Source: Niastella vici
GTDB taxonomy: Bacteria; Bacteroidota; Bacteroidia; Chitinophagales; Chitinophagaceae
Length of the DNA: 64,000 nt
Direction: 5' to 3'
Assembly: GCF_002077945.1 (NCBI RefSeq)
Contig: NZ_LVYD01000057.1
Coordinates: 1 to 64,000, forward strand
Below, piece by piece: positions 27,348 to 35,934 of this stretch; the first letter of the stretch is position 1, and the number at the start of each line of letters is the position of its first letter. A model generated the notes under the pieces. It did no database searches. It was not told the DNA's origin and worked only from the letters and a program-made list of their open reading frames with translations. The position numbers and the translations under genes were made by a program.

Positions 27348-27452
27348 GCCTACAAACAATTAATAACTGAATAAATAAACCAGTCTATTTGTAGGCGCCA
27401 TCAGTCGCGAGTTGAATCGGGACGGTTCAAATAGGAAGACACCATTTCCTTT
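27348..27452 (-). promoter_or_regulatory. Fluoride riboswitch (crcB motif), probable translational control
   Basis: Read on the minus strand, the region contains the conserved aptamer parts in order: GGAAATGGTGTCTTCC (27434-27449), AACCG (27423-27427) and CTGATGGCGCCTAC (27391-27404). The aptamer's 3' end, GCCTACAAA (27388-27396), is exactly complementary to TTTGTAGGC (27348-27356), which ends one base before the ATG of the CLC-F gene. Without ligand, this pairing would bury the translation-start region. With fluoride, the aptamer would hold GCCTAC and free the start. The motif is seen; the switching model is inference. Confidence 0.87.
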
Positions 27453-27535
27453 GCGATGTAAAATAAGAAGGCTTTTTACTAATTGCCAAAAATTATTTTA
27501 TCCGCATTTGCCGGGAAAAAAGGTGCAGGAGGTTG

Positions 27536-27970
27536 TTAAACACCCCAATCCTCAGCTGTTAATTCGAACCGCAGTTCGCCATTTGGCTGCACCCCGGCCT
27601 CCTTCCAGCCAAACGACCGGTAAAAGGTCGCAGCCCGGGTATCGGGTGCTGTACTTAACCAAATGGTTTCATTGGTATTGCTGTAATACCAGTCGAGCAG
27701 TAAAATAAGTAATTCCCGGCCTATGCCCTGCCCTTCGTAGCCAGGCTGCACAAACAGGGCCCATACATTATTTTTTACCAGGTCGCCAATGGCAAAGCCT
27801 ACCACCTGACCATCGATCTCGCAAACCCAGCCTTTGCCGCGTTCTGATAAAAAATCAACATAATCCTGCTGAGTCACCAGGGCCGGATTGGATAAAACAT
27901 TTTCTTTCACCGCCAGCCGCACTGCTGACATTTGTGGTATATCGGTTATTAGGGCTTCTCTGAATTGCAT
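27536..27970 (-). CDS. GNAT-family N-acetyltransferase
   Basis: A 144-residue acyltransferase. The acetyl-CoA-binding motif A is visible as VQPGYEGQGIGRELL (about residues 79-93), followed by the motif B region LSTAPDTRAATFYRSFGWKE. The substrate is unknown. It follows the SemiSWEET gene by 9 bp and is probably co-transcribed with it. The CLC-F riboswitch begins about 80 bp downstream. Confidence 0.9.
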   Translation of the reverse strand: MQFREALITDIPQMSAVRLAVKENVLSNPALVTQQDYVDFLSERGKGWVCEIDGQVVGFAIGDLVKNNVWALFVQPGYEGQGIGRELLILLLDWYYSNTNETIWLSTAPDTRAATFYRSFGWKEAGVQPNGELRFELTAEDWGV

Positions 27971-27979
27971 GTATTGATT

Positions 27980-28252
27980 TTATCTACGTCTTCTTTTTCC
28001 AAAAGACTTGATCTTTAATGTAAATATTATGCCTGATAAACTGGCTGTTATTCCGTTGGCCAACATCAAAGGCGTATCGTGAATATACAAACCATAAATG
28101 AACCAACAGATAGTTCCTGCAAAAAGCATTGAAAAAGTAACAATTGACAGGTCCTTCGTCGATCGTGTTTTAATGGTCTTATATGCCTGTGGAATATAAG
28201 CGCCAGTGGTCAACAAAGCTGCAACCATTCCAATAGTGGAAATATTTATCAT
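27980..28252 (-). CDS. SemiSWEET-type PQ-loop sugar transporter
   Basis: A 90-residue membrane protein with three hydrophobic helices and the PQ motif at P21-Q22 (AYIPQAYKTIKTRST), followed by TICWFIYGLYI. This is the MtN3/SemiSWEET architecture; such proteins dimerise to form a sugar uniporter. The basic tail KRRRR is cytoplasmic. The -7 element lies 7 bp upstream of the ATG. The sugar is unknown. Confidence 0.9.
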   Translation of the reverse strand: MINISTIGMVAALLTTGAYIPQAYKTIKTRSTKDLSIVTFSMLFAGTICWFIYGLYIHDTPLMLANGITASLSGIIFTLKIKSFGKRRRR

Positions 28253-28259
28253 AGGTGCG

Positions 28260-28267
28260 CAAAAATA
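28260..28267 (-). promoter_or_regulatory. Promoter -7 element for the SemiSWEET-GNAT pair
   Basis: The minus strand reads TATTTTTG, an exact match to TAnnTTTG, 7 bp upstream of the ATG. Confidence 0.55.
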
Positions 28268-28315
28268 TTCATTAATTGCCAGTAAACCCAGCTCATACAG
28301 AAACAGAAAAAATAA

Positions 28316-28343
28316 AAAACCCCGCCGTAAAAACAGCGGGGTT
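28316..28343 (-). terminator. Terminator of the susC/susD operon
   Basis: AACCCCGC/GCGGGGTT stem with a T-rich tail on the minus strand, about 35 bp after the SusD stop codon. Confidence 0.8.
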
Positions 28344-28376
28344 GTTCATCTTAAAACGAAACTGTTGTATGACTAA

Positions 28377-29684
28377 TTAAAAAGTTGGATCAACGGGGGT
28401 ATTGGTGTTATTATCCCTTTCAATGAACGGATACGGGAAGAAGTTACGCTTACGCTCACCGTTTGGCCGGCTAAACCGGCGCATATCAGCCAGTTTTAAA
28501 CCCGACAGATACAATTCAATGCAACGATGCCGGTATATTTGGTCGAGTAGCTGGGCCTGTGTATACGGACCAGGATCAGCCGGCAGGTCGGCCCCTACAC
28601 CAAAGGGATCATTGGCCGGTTTTTTCGTAATGATCTTGTTCAGCTCAACCAGCGCATTCACCAGGTCGGGAGTACTCATACGCGCATAGGCTTCGGCTTT
28701 GATCAGCGTCATTTCACCGGGCAAATAAACAGGGAACGATGAATTCAAAGCTGCACCAAAACCATTTATGCGAAACCGCGGTGCAACAGTAGCATTGATT
28801 GCGATATAAAAAGGCTCCCGCTTATCGGCCAGGTTGGGTTCAAGTGCAACCGGTAAACCCATGGTAGAATCTATTGGCTGATACACATTGTTGGTAGAAG
28901 TAGCCGTTTCAAATATGGGATTCAGGGTAACTGCATCAAAATTAAATGTCGACTTTTTGGTAAGATCAACGGCATTGGCTTCTGACAGCGCCTGCGCATA
29001 ATTACCTGCGTTCAGGGAATACCGTGCTTTTAATGCATGCAGGGTATTCACGATATCAATACCTGCCGGCACATTTGATACAAATGAAGCGCTGATGGGT
29101 GTTGCATTTACAACAGCCAGCGCATTATTCAACACGGCAATGGCCCTGTTGAATCCTTCGGCACTTGTTACAAAGCCAACATTGAGGCCAATTGAGTCAG
29201 GAACATTATCCCAATAGGAAGCCATATTGCCCAGCGCCAGTGCTTTAAAAATGCTGGCATAGGCAATTAATCCGCTGGCATAACCCTGATCGGCTAAATT
29301 GGGCGCATTTTTAATTACATTATTGGCATCATAAATTATCTTATTGCTGCTTGTCCAGAAACTGGCCAATATGGTATTGGTTCCGTCAACGGAGTTTCCG
29401 CCAAGGTATAACTGGTATTCAGCAGTATTACCCTGGTTAATGATATTAAGCAACCTGGTTACAAAGCCATCTGCCGTTACCTGGTTGTATAATGAACCTG
29501 CCCGGCCGGCAGTATATACGCGGTGAAGGCCGGTAACCACACCTGTTAATCCCCTGGCAGTCGTCAGCGCTGCATTCTGTGGCACTTTGGTTGGATCTGT
29601 ATAATCCTTTTTACAGGATGTAGTTTGTATAAGTACTGCTAACAATAAAAAGTATGGTACTCGTTTTATATTGTATAATTTCAT
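28377..29684 (-). CDS. SusD/RagB-family nutrient-binding outer-membrane lipoprotein
   Basis: A 435-residue lipoprotein with lipobox in LIQTTSCKKD (Cys near residue 24). The N-terminal TPR-like helices and the C-terminal region with YRHRCIELYLSGLKLADMRRF are typical of SusD/RagB proteins, which cap the SusC channel and bind the ligand at the cell surface. It is short for the family, and many sugar-binding SusDs are over 500 residues. It is paired with the SusC gene 18 bp upstream. No glycoside hydrolase or peptidase gene is nearby, so the ligand is open. Confidence 0.93.
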   Translation of the reverse strand: MKLYNIKRVPYFLLLAVLIQTTSCKKDYTDPTKVPQNAALTTARGLTGVVTGLHRVYTAGRAGSLYNQVTADGFVTRLLNIINQGNTAEYQLYLGGNSVDGTNTILASFWTSSNKIIYDANNVIKNAPNLADQGYASGLIAYASIFKALALGNMASYWDNVPDSIGLNVGFVTSAEGFNRAIAVLNNALAVVNATPISASFVSNVPAGIDIVNTLHALKARYSLNAGNYAQALSEANAVDLTKKSTFNFDAVTLNPIFETATSTNNVYQPIDSTMGLPVALEPNLADKREPFYIAINATVAPRFRINGFGAALNSSFPVYLPGEMTLIKAEAYARMSTPDLVNALVELNKIITKKPANDPFGVGADLPADPGPYTQAQLLDQIYRHRCIELYLSGLKLADMRRFSRPNGERKRNFFPYPFIERDNNTNTPVDPTF

Positions 29685-29702
29685 AAAATCTGATTTGAGG
29701 TG

Positions 29703-32700
29703 TTAAAATTTGGCGGCTACATTCAAACTGAAAGTGCGCGGAATGGGTACAGCGCCAAAATCAATACCACGTAACACCGTACTTTGCCCCGCGGCATTTA
29801 CCTCGGGATCGTATCCTTTGTAATTATCCCAGGAGATCAGGTTGCGTCCACTGGCGCTAACCGTTAGATCATTGAAAAATTTCAACTTGCCAAAGTTATA
29901 GCTCAAACTCACTTCACGCAGCTTTACAAACGATCCATCGTCTATACGCCATTGCTCAATCTGGTATACACTGTTGATATACCCACGGGGCACCTGGCCC
30001 AGGTCTTCCTGTTGGGCTACTTTACCATTGCCAACACCCTGCCTTGTTCTAAAATCGGCATTGAACACATCTACTCCCTGAACAGCATCCAACTGCACAC
30101 GAAGGCCAAACTTTTTATAGCTCACTTCGTTTACCAGCGAAGCGGTATAATCAGGATTCGGGTTACCAATGATCTTTCTTAATGTAGTACCGGTTGGCAA
30201 CCCATTGGCATCACGTTGCGTGGTATACTCCATGGGCGATTTCTGGGTTCCCTTTTCAATTTGCGGAAAACCGGCGGGGTTCTTGACCTGGTTACCACTG
30301 CCATCAACGGCAAAGAAGGTACCGTAAAATACGCCTATCGGTTGGCCTTCCAGGATGGCCACCGGAGCGCCGGCGTTGGTACTTAATAAAGTGAGGGCCT
30401 GCCCTATTTTTACCGCTTTATTCCTGTTATGGTTGAAAATGCCGGTAACATCCCAGCGTATATCCTTATTTTTCACCGGCGTGCCGGTCAGTACAATTTC
30501 AAAACCTTTATTTTCCAGCGAACCCAGGTTATTCAGATAGCTGGAGAAGCCATTTGTAGGTGCCGTTACCCGGCTTATCAGCAAATCGCTTACTTTCTTT
30601 ATATAGTAGTTGAATTGCAGTCCCAGCCTGTTATTCATAAATGCCAGATCGGTACCCAATTCCAGCTCATTTTGCCGTTCGGGTTTTATATCCGGGTTTA
30701 CCAGCTGGCTGCTTGAATAGATCGCTGTTCTTCCAATAAATGCATTGGTGCTATAGGAATTAAAACGGGCATAAGGTCCTATACCGGTAAGGTTGCCCGA
30801 TTCACCATAAGCGATACGAAGCTTGGCCAGGTTCCACCATTTTGATAGAGGCTGCTTATTCCAGAACTCCGATTCAGACAATACATAACTTCCACTTGCC
30901 TTTACATATACCTGGTTACGTTGATCCTTTCCAAAAACCGATGAACCGTCCATTCGCACTGCACCGGTTACAAACAACTGATTTTTGAATTTAAAATTCT
31001 GTTGCAGATATACACCGGAAACCGACAATTCACTTCTGTCATCTACTCCCGGCAAAATGGTGCTGGCGCCATTGGCTGTTTCAACAAACGGAGCCAATCC
31101 CCTGCCCTGCAATAATGAATAGCCGTTCTTTTCATATTGTTGCGAAAAACCAGCCTGCGTAGTAGAACCGAGGTCGCCGGTAATATTAAACTGGTAAGTA
31201 CCATTCACTTCATTGTTTATCTGGAAGAAGTTATTGGTACCCGTACTGGCATATCCATTGAGTGTAGGATCCAAAGAAAGGCCACCACCCCAGAAAGCAG
31301 TATTTACGTTATAAGTAAATGGAGGCATTACCGTGGTACCCCGCTGGCTATAGTTATCGATACCCAGGGTATAATCGAAGGTCAACCCTTTAACCGGCTT
31401 TAGTTTAAACGAAGTGCTGGCTATAAGCCGGTTGGTTTCCTGGCGTTGTTTAAAATCTTCAATCACTGATACCGGGTTAACACGGCCACGTTCCCCAACA
31501 GCCATTAAGTTCCCAATACCATCGCGTTGCCAGATGTTATGAAAATTGCCCAGAATGGTAACGGAGTTCATAGGTGAAAAGAAGGAGTTGCCATCGGGTT
31601 TTTCATTGGCGGTGCTATTAACATAGTTGAGCCCAACGCTAAAACTCGCCCATTTGTTAAATTCATGGTCAAGGTTGGTACGGAAACTGAAACGCCTGAA
31701 ATCGGTATTCTTAATAATTCCCTGATTAAAGAAATAGGAAGCCGAGGTATAATATTTGGTTTTATCTTTTCCACCGGCTACCGATACGTTGTTATCGGTT
31801 CCCAAACCTGTATGGAAAATATAATCCTGGTAATCGTAGCGGGTTACAGGCGTTGTATTGGTGGGTAACTGTGGAGGCGTACCAACAGCAGTGATAATAT
31901 CCTGTGTAAGTGCGCCCGCTCCATCAGGCGGCCCGCCAAATTTTACCGGCGCCTCGTTAACATCGAGCTTTTTACGCAGGTGGCTAACCATAAAGCTGGT
32001 TGAAAAGTTAACAACGGGTGCTCCCGTGCTTCCCCGTTTGGTGAATATCTGGATAACGCCAGCATTGGCCCGCGAACCGTAAATGGCTGCAGCGGCCGCC
32101 CCATTTAATACTTCAATATGGTCAATGTCGGCGGGGTTTATATCTACCATCCGGCTTTGCCCTACGGTTCCAATAAAATTACTGCCATCGTAGCCACTCT
32201 GCGTATTGGTAACCCTGTTAGTAGCATTGTTTACAATAACGCCATCAACGATATATAGGGGGTCTGAACCGCTGTTTATTGAGCTAATGCCACGCAGGCG
32301 TACAGAAATTCCACCGGCAGGATCACCCGAATTCTGAATGATTTGCGCACCGGCTGTTTTACCTTGTAATGCGGCCAGCACATTACCCGTTGCACCTTTA
32401 TTCAACTGATCGGCTTTGATGGTACTGATATAACTACCCAGTTGTTTACGGGTGGTACCCTGTGAAGTACCGGTAACCACCACTTCTTCCAACCCCAGGG
32501 CATCTTCGGCCATGGTAATATTTACGGTATAATTTTCGGCACTGCCGATCTGCAGGTTTTGCGTTATCGCTTTAAAACCCACACCCGAGAACTCAAGCTG
32601 ATAGCTGCCCGGTTTTAACGGGGCAGTAATGGAGAAGTTACCCGATGCATCAGAGGCTGAGCCAAAACTGGTATTCCTGACAGTTGCTGAAATACCGGGC

Positions 32701-32837
32701 AGCGGCTGGTTGTTCGTCCCGGTTATCTTTCCACTAATATGAACCTGGGCCAGGGTCAGGCTCACCATTAGCTGACAGAACAGCAATAAGCCTATTGCTT
32801 TTACTGGCCGGCCATTCAATGATAAAAATTGGGTCAT
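29703..32837 (-). CDS. SusC/RagA-family TonB-linked outer-membrane transporter
   Basis: A 1044-residue outer-membrane receptor. A signal peptide (to about LTLAQ, residue 31) is followed by a carboxypeptidase-regulatory-like domain (HISGKITGTNNQPLPGISAT, about 32-110), the motif LEEVVVTG, and the plug domain with LRGISSINSGSDPLYIVDGV and EVLNGAAAAAIYGSRANAGVI. The C-terminal 22-strand barrel ends in FSLNVAAKF. It imports a large ligand, captured with the downstream SusD, using TonB energy. There is no sigma/anti-sigma domain or FecR pair next to it. Confidence 0.96.
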   Translation of the reverse strand: MTQFLSLNGRPVKAIGLLLFCQLMVSLTLAQVHISGKITGTNNQPLPGISATVRNTSFGSASDASGNFSITAPLKPGSYQLEFSGVGFKAITQNLQIGSAENYTVNITMAEDALGLEEVVVTGTSQGTTRKQLGSYISTIKADQLNKGATGNVLAALQGKTAGAQIIQNSGDPAGGISVRLRGISSINSGSDPLYIVDGVIVNNATNRVTNTQSGYDGSNFIGTVGQSRMVDINPADIDHIEVLNGAAAAAIYGSRANAGVIQIFTKRGSTGAPVVNFSTSFMVSHLRKKLDVNEAPVKFGGPPDGAGALTQDIITAVGTPPQLPTNTTPVTRYDYQDYIFHTGLGTDNNVSVAGGKDKTKYYTSASYFFNQGIIKNTDFRRFSFRTNLDHEFNKWASFSVGLNYVNSTANEKPDGNSFFSPMNSVTILGNFHNIWQRDGIGNLMAVGERGRVNPVSVIEDFKQRQETNRLIASTSFKLKPVKGLTFDYTLGIDNYSQRGTTVMPPFTYNVNTAFWGGGLSLDPTLNGYASTGTNNFFQINNEVNGTYQFNITGDLGSTTQAGFSQQYEKNGYSLLQGRGLAPFVETANGASTILPGVDDRSELSVSGVYLQQNFKFKNQLFVTGAVRMDGSSVFGKDQRNQVYVKASGSYVLSESEFWNKQPLSKWWNLAKLRIAYGESGNLTGIGPYARFNSYSTNAFIGRTAIYSSSQLVNPDIKPERQNELELGTDLAFMNNRLGLQFNYYIKKVSDLLISRVTAPTNGFSSYLNNLGSLENKGFEIVLTGTPVKNKDIRWDVTGIFNHNRNKAVKIGQALTLLSTNAGAPVAILEGQPIGVFYGTFFAVDGSGNQVKNPAGFPQIEKGTQKSPMEYTTQRDANGLPTGTTLRKIIGNPNPDYTASLVNEVSYKKFGLRVQLDAVQGVDVFNADFRTRQGVGNGKVAQQEDLGQVPRGYINSVYQIEQWRIDDGSFVKLREVSLSYNFGKLKFFNDLTVSASGRNLISWDNYKGYDPEVNAAGQSTVLRGIDFGAVPIPRTFSLNVAAKF

Positions 32838-33264
32838 AATCCTTTTTTTCGAATTAATAATTAAATACCATGAAGCGGTTTAAGGACAGGTTTCTGAAAT
32901 TATTTTTTCGTGTAGTTGTTGCTGTAGGGACCGGATGTTGCAAGGGTTCAATAAACCGGTTGATTGCAATAATGATAATGATTTGGAGAGGCGGCTGGAT
33001 TAATTAGTTGGTATGTATTTCCGGTAGAAATAACAGGTTGGTTGCTGTTGCCGGAACAGGGATCAATTCGCCATAATTGTATATCCTTTCTAATGTTGTA
33101 ATGCATGACATAGCAGTTAGTTGACACCAAATTCAGCATAAAAATGCAAAACACCAAAACAAAAAGCAGATACCTGCGGCTTTATGCAGGAATAAAATTA
33201 AACTAAATAGTAATACTTCTTCTTCCGGCTAAACCATGCAGAACTAGGAAAGAATTGGGGGGAA

Positions 33265-33388
33265 TCGGGGTAGGTTGCCAGTTACCAGGTACCAGTTACC
33301 AGGTCTTAAATTAATTGCAGGTTGATTACAGGCAAACATTCCGCATCGTGGGCCTGGTATCCGGTAACCGGCAACCGGTACCAACAAA
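33265..33388. repeat. Heptad-arm palindrome with conserved core, GGTAACC family, copy 2 (inverted)
   Basis: The left arm is CCAGTTA, CCAGGTA, CCAGTTA, CCAGGTC; the right arm is GGTATCC, GGTAACC, GGCAACC, GGTACC. The core at about 33303-33353, read in reverse complement, contains GCGGAATG, GCCTGTAATCA and ATTAATTT, matching the cores of the copies at 24.5 and 35.8 kb. This copy is therefore inserted in the opposite orientation. Confidence 0.8.
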
Positions 33389-33423
33389 AAGAGCCATCCT
33401 TCGCTAACGCTCAGGACAGCTCC

Positions 33424-33496
33424 TTATAAGTTTTTTAGTTTTTAAGTTTGTTAGTTCTTTAGTTGGTTTGAAATTAACTAACAAACTAATTAACCA
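33424..33496. repeat. AGTT-word palindrome, copy 2
   Basis: The left arm has repeated TTAGTT/TAAGTT words with 7-9-bp spacing. The right arm (AACTAACAAACTAATTAACC) is its inverse. It sits immediately after the stop of the DUF2911 gene and could act as its transcription end signal. Confidence 0.65.
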
Positions 33497-33499
33497 GGA

Positions 33500-34009
33500 C
33501 TATTGTACATTGAAAGCAACCTGTTCATTTCCCCACAACAATGCTACCTTACCACTCTTATCAACGGTGAACGTCATACGTTCAGTGAACTGAGGCGCTT
33601 TACCGGGTTTTACCTTTACGCGTAATGCATCATCGGCTTCTGCGTATTTGGTACCCCACTGATTCCAGGTTTTATTGAAGATGATCACCCATTCGTCTTT
33701 GCCCGGAATGCTGTACAGGCCATACTTACCTGCAGGCAGCGCCTTTCCATCCACCTTTACATCCTTGCTTACTTCAAAAACGGTGGCTTCGTTGGCGCCT
33801 GTTCTCCAAACCTGACCATAAGGGGCAATTTCTTTTCCGATCTCCCGGCCTTTAACGGAAGGCTGGCTATAATCAATGGTGATCACTACACCACTCTTGG
33901 TTGTTTCAGTTACCTTGGCGGGCGGACTGGGTCTTTTTGATTTATCACCCTGCGCCTGAACGCCTATTGTTACCAGTGCTATGGCAATTAAAAGCAATAC
34001 TTTCTTCAT
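33500..34009 (-). CDS. DUF2911 domain exported protein
   Basis: A 169-residue secreted protein. It has a cleavable signal peptide (to GVQAQ, residue 20) and a beta-rich body with SQPSVKGREI, YGQVWRTGANEATVFEVS, KALPAGKYGLYSIPG and WVIIFNKTWNQWGTKY, the conserved landmarks of DUF2911. No function is known for the family. A 33-bp gap separates it from the upstream SRPBCC gene on the same strand. Confidence 0.92.
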   Translation of the reverse strand: MKKVLLLIAIALVTIGVQAQGDKSKRPSPPAKVTETTKSGVVITIDYSQPSVKGREIGKEIAPYGQVWRTGANEATVFEVSKDVKVDGKALPAGKYGLYSIPGKDEWVIIFNKTWNQWGTKYAEADDALRVKVKPGKAPQFTERMTFTVDKSGKVALLWGNEQVAFNVQ

Positions 34010-34042
34010 ACGTTAAATAATTTAGGAATGAAAAATAGGCCA

Positions 34043-34537
34043 TTATGGATTTTTCTCCAGCAACTTTTTCAGATTGCCCAGCGATTTCTCCATAGGCGGC
34101 CCCAATTGCTTATCAAAAACTATGCTACCAAATTTTTCCCAGGGATACCAGCGTAATTTTATATCAAAATACCATTGCAGCACCAGTTGGTCATTGACCC
34201 CGGTGCAGGTAAACCCACTGTTAAGCACCCGCGCATTCTTTTGCTGCCATTCGGTGAACAGGGTATCGCCCACCTGCCCTTTTCCCGTTATTTTCAGCAG
34301 ATCACCCGAGATTTGATTTTCGGTGTATTGCTGATTACTACTATCTGAATTATTCACCAGCACATTCCATTGTTTCCATTGCCGCATATCGGCAACAGCC
34401 GCCAGTACACTATCCCTGGGGGCAGAAATACTGATCGCCCTTGAAATACGCACCGTAGAGGGTATCATTAAGGAAAAAAGATAAACAATAATAAAAAGAA
34501 CGACCCCACTGATGAGGGCCAGTTTCACAAAACGCAT
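34043..34537 (-). CDS. Membrane-anchored SRPBCC (START-like) protein
   Basis: A 164-residue protein. Residues 5-26 form one N-terminal membrane helix. A START-like ligand-binding domain follows (SISAPRDSVLAAVADMRQWKQW, then a beta-sheet with WYFDIKLRWYPWEKF and a C-terminal helix ending LKKLLEK). Polyketide-cyclase/SRPBCC proteins bind hydrophobic ligands, and here no ligand can be named. It is probably co-transcribed with the DUF2911 gene. Confidence 0.85.
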   Translation of the reverse strand: MRFVKLALISGVVLFIIVYLFSLMIPSTVRISRAISISAPRDSVLAAVADMRQWKQWNVLVNNSDSSNQQYTENQISGDLLKITGKGQVGDTLFTEWQQKNARVLNSGFTCTGVNDQLVLQWYFDIKLRWYPWEKFGSIVFDKQLGPPMEKSLGNLKKLLEKNP

Positions 34538-34550
34538 AATGAAAATTTTT

Positions 34551-34648
34551 TGATTTTGGGATTTTTGGATTTCGCGATTTGAGATTGCGCTTGAGGCTTA
34601 TGATTAAATAAATCCCAAAATCTCTAAATCTCGAAATCAGAAATCTAT
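34551..34648. repeat. Octad-arm palindrome, GATTTNGA family, copy 2
   Basis: The left arm is octads GATTTTGG, GATTTTTG, GATTTCGC, GATTTGAG. The right arm is AAATCCCA, AAATCTCT, AAATCTCG, AAATCAGA. The loop is about 22 bp. It fills the spacer between the ABC permease stop and the SRPBCC start and touches the permease stop codon. Confidence 0.8.
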
Positions 34649-35739
34649 TCCCATTTAAATATCCTTATCAACAGGCTGTACCCCACCAAACACCATACAA
34701 TAAGAATGGTTATTTCCTTACCCACGCCCAGCAAATGCATGCCTTCGAACGATACTTTACGCATGGCATCATTCAGCGCCGTTAATGGCAGGTAATTGAT
34801 AATGGCCTGCAAACCTGATGGTAACAGTCCTTTCGGGAAAAAGGTGCCCGATAAAAAATACTGGGGGAACATGAACAGGTTGGCATAAATGGGAATCACA
34901 TGCTGGTTTTTGGCAACACTGCTGATGATAAAGCCAAACCCCATAAATACAGCAATACCCAGAAAACTCAGCACCAGCAGCTCAAGGAAAGTGACGAACC
35001 CATGTGCAAGGGTGAAATGATAAAAGAGGGTGCCGAATAAGATCAATACAATGGAAGTGGTTAACTGGAATGCTACGCGGCCCAAACTTTCGCCCAGCAC
35101 GATAAACGTTTTACGTACCGGCGTGGCAAACATGCGTTTTAATACCAGCGTTTCGCGTAAACTGAAAAAAACGAATGCAACCCCAAAAACGGCTGAACCG
35201 ATCAGGGAGAAACCCAGCATACCCGGCAAATAAAAATCGATCATGCGGTAAGGACGGCCTGGAATCACTTCTTCTGAAATAAAAGCCACTTTATTAGACA
35301 CGGCACCGGCGGTAGCCTCGTTTATAATGCCGTTTAAGATATTTCGTACTGCAGGCAGGTCGCGCTGACTGGCTGAGGTAGATTTTAAATGGATCTCATA
35401 CTGGCTGGCGGTATTTCCTTTCGCTTGTTTAACGTCGATAATGGCAGTTATGCGGCCTTTCTTTAACCGGTCCATCAATTCCTGCTCATTGGCCTGGTTA
35501 ATATCCAGCAACGGACTGCTTTTTATGCGCAAATACACTTCGTTCAGGGAATCGCTTTTGGCATCAAAGGCAACATCGTACCCTTTTCCCCCACCGCCGG
35601 CCAATGCGCCAAATACCATGATCAGCACAATTGGGAAGAACAGGCTAAAGAAAATGGCCTGGGGGCTTTTAAAAATGGCCCGCACCGTGGCCTTGCTGAT
35701 AGCCCACATGGCCGTCCATTGGTTATATTGACCAGACAT
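34645..35739 (-). CDS. ABC-2-type transporter permease
   Basis: A 364-residue membrane protein starting at ATG 35739 (MSGQYNQW); the longer frame to 35784 would overlap the promoter element. One N-terminal helix (FFSLFFPIVLIMVFGAL) is followed by a periplasmic domain of about 130 residues (ISEEVIPGRPYRM at its end), then five helices with FYLPGMLGFSLIGSAVFGV and PQYFLSGTFFPKGLLP. This is the ABC-2/YhgE-like permease layout. No ATPase gene is adjacent, so the partner is encoded elsewhere. The substrate is unknown. Confidence 0.9.
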   Translation of the reverse strand: MSGQYNQWTAMWAISKATVRAIFKSPQAIFFSLFFPIVLIMVFGALAGGGGKGYDVAFDAKSDSLNEVYLRIKSSPLLDINQANEQELMDRLKKGRITAIIDVKQAKGNTASQYEIHLKSTSASQRDLPAVRNILNGIINEATAGAVSNKVAFISEEVIPGRPYRMIDFYLPGMLGFSLIGSAVFGVAFVFFSLRETLVLKRMFATPVRKTFIVLGESLGRVAFQLTTSIVLILFGTLFYHFTLAHGFVTFLELLVLSFLGIAVFMGFGFIISSVAKNQHVIPIYANLFMFPQYFLSGTFFPKGLLPSGLQAIINYLPLTALNDAMRKVSFEGMHLLGVGKEITILIVWCLVGYSLLIRIFKWE

Positions 35740-35761
35740 AAGTTGGTTGAGAATTAGGCCG

Positions 35762-35769
35762 CAAAGGTA
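35762..35769 (-). promoter_or_regulatory. Promoter -7 element for the ABC permease gene
   Basis: The minus strand reads TACCTTTG, an exact TAnnTTTG match, 22 bp upstream of ATG 35739. It supports that start over the longer frame. Confidence 0.6.
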
Positions 35770-35773
35770 ATCG

Positions 35774-35933
35774 GCAATCGGCAAACGGCAATCGGCAAAG
35801 TTGCCGGTTACAAATTGCAGGTTACCAGTTTCCGGTTTCCGGTTACCAGGACTTTAATGCGGAATGACCGCCAATAATCAGGCTGTTCTAAATTTGCGCC
35901 CCGGCAACTGGTATCTGGCAACCGGTAACTGTT
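35774..35933. repeat. Heptad-arm palindrome with conserved core, GGTAACC family, copy 3
   Basis: The left arm begins with GGCAATC, GGCAAAC, GGCAATC, GGCAAAG and continues with GGTTACC, AGTTTCC, GGTTTCC, GGTTACC. The core at about 35852-35900 holds GCGGAATGACCGCC and AATCAGGCTGTT. The right arm is GGCAACT, GGTATCT, GGCAACC, GGTAACT. It ends at the stop of sppA. Confidence 0.85.
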
Positions 35934-35934
35934 T

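Larger units (their letters stand above)
32838..33499. other. Long upstream region of the susC/susD operon
   Basis: 662 bp without a convincing gene. A 69-codon minus-strand frame at 32948-33157 has no signal or domain that I recognise. The rightward part holds two different repeat palindromes (33265-33388 and 33424-33496). The susC promoter should lie in the left 350 bp, but I found no exact TAnnTTTG match. Confidence 0.4.

Noticed and set aside
29703-32837. A polysaccharide-utilisation locus
   Set aside because: SusC and SusD are present, but there are no carbohydrate-active enzymes or regulators next to them, so the ligand and PUL status are unsupported.
32948-33157. A 69-codon frame upstream of susC as a leader peptide
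   Set aside because: It has no recognisable domain and no promoter or ribosome-binding context.
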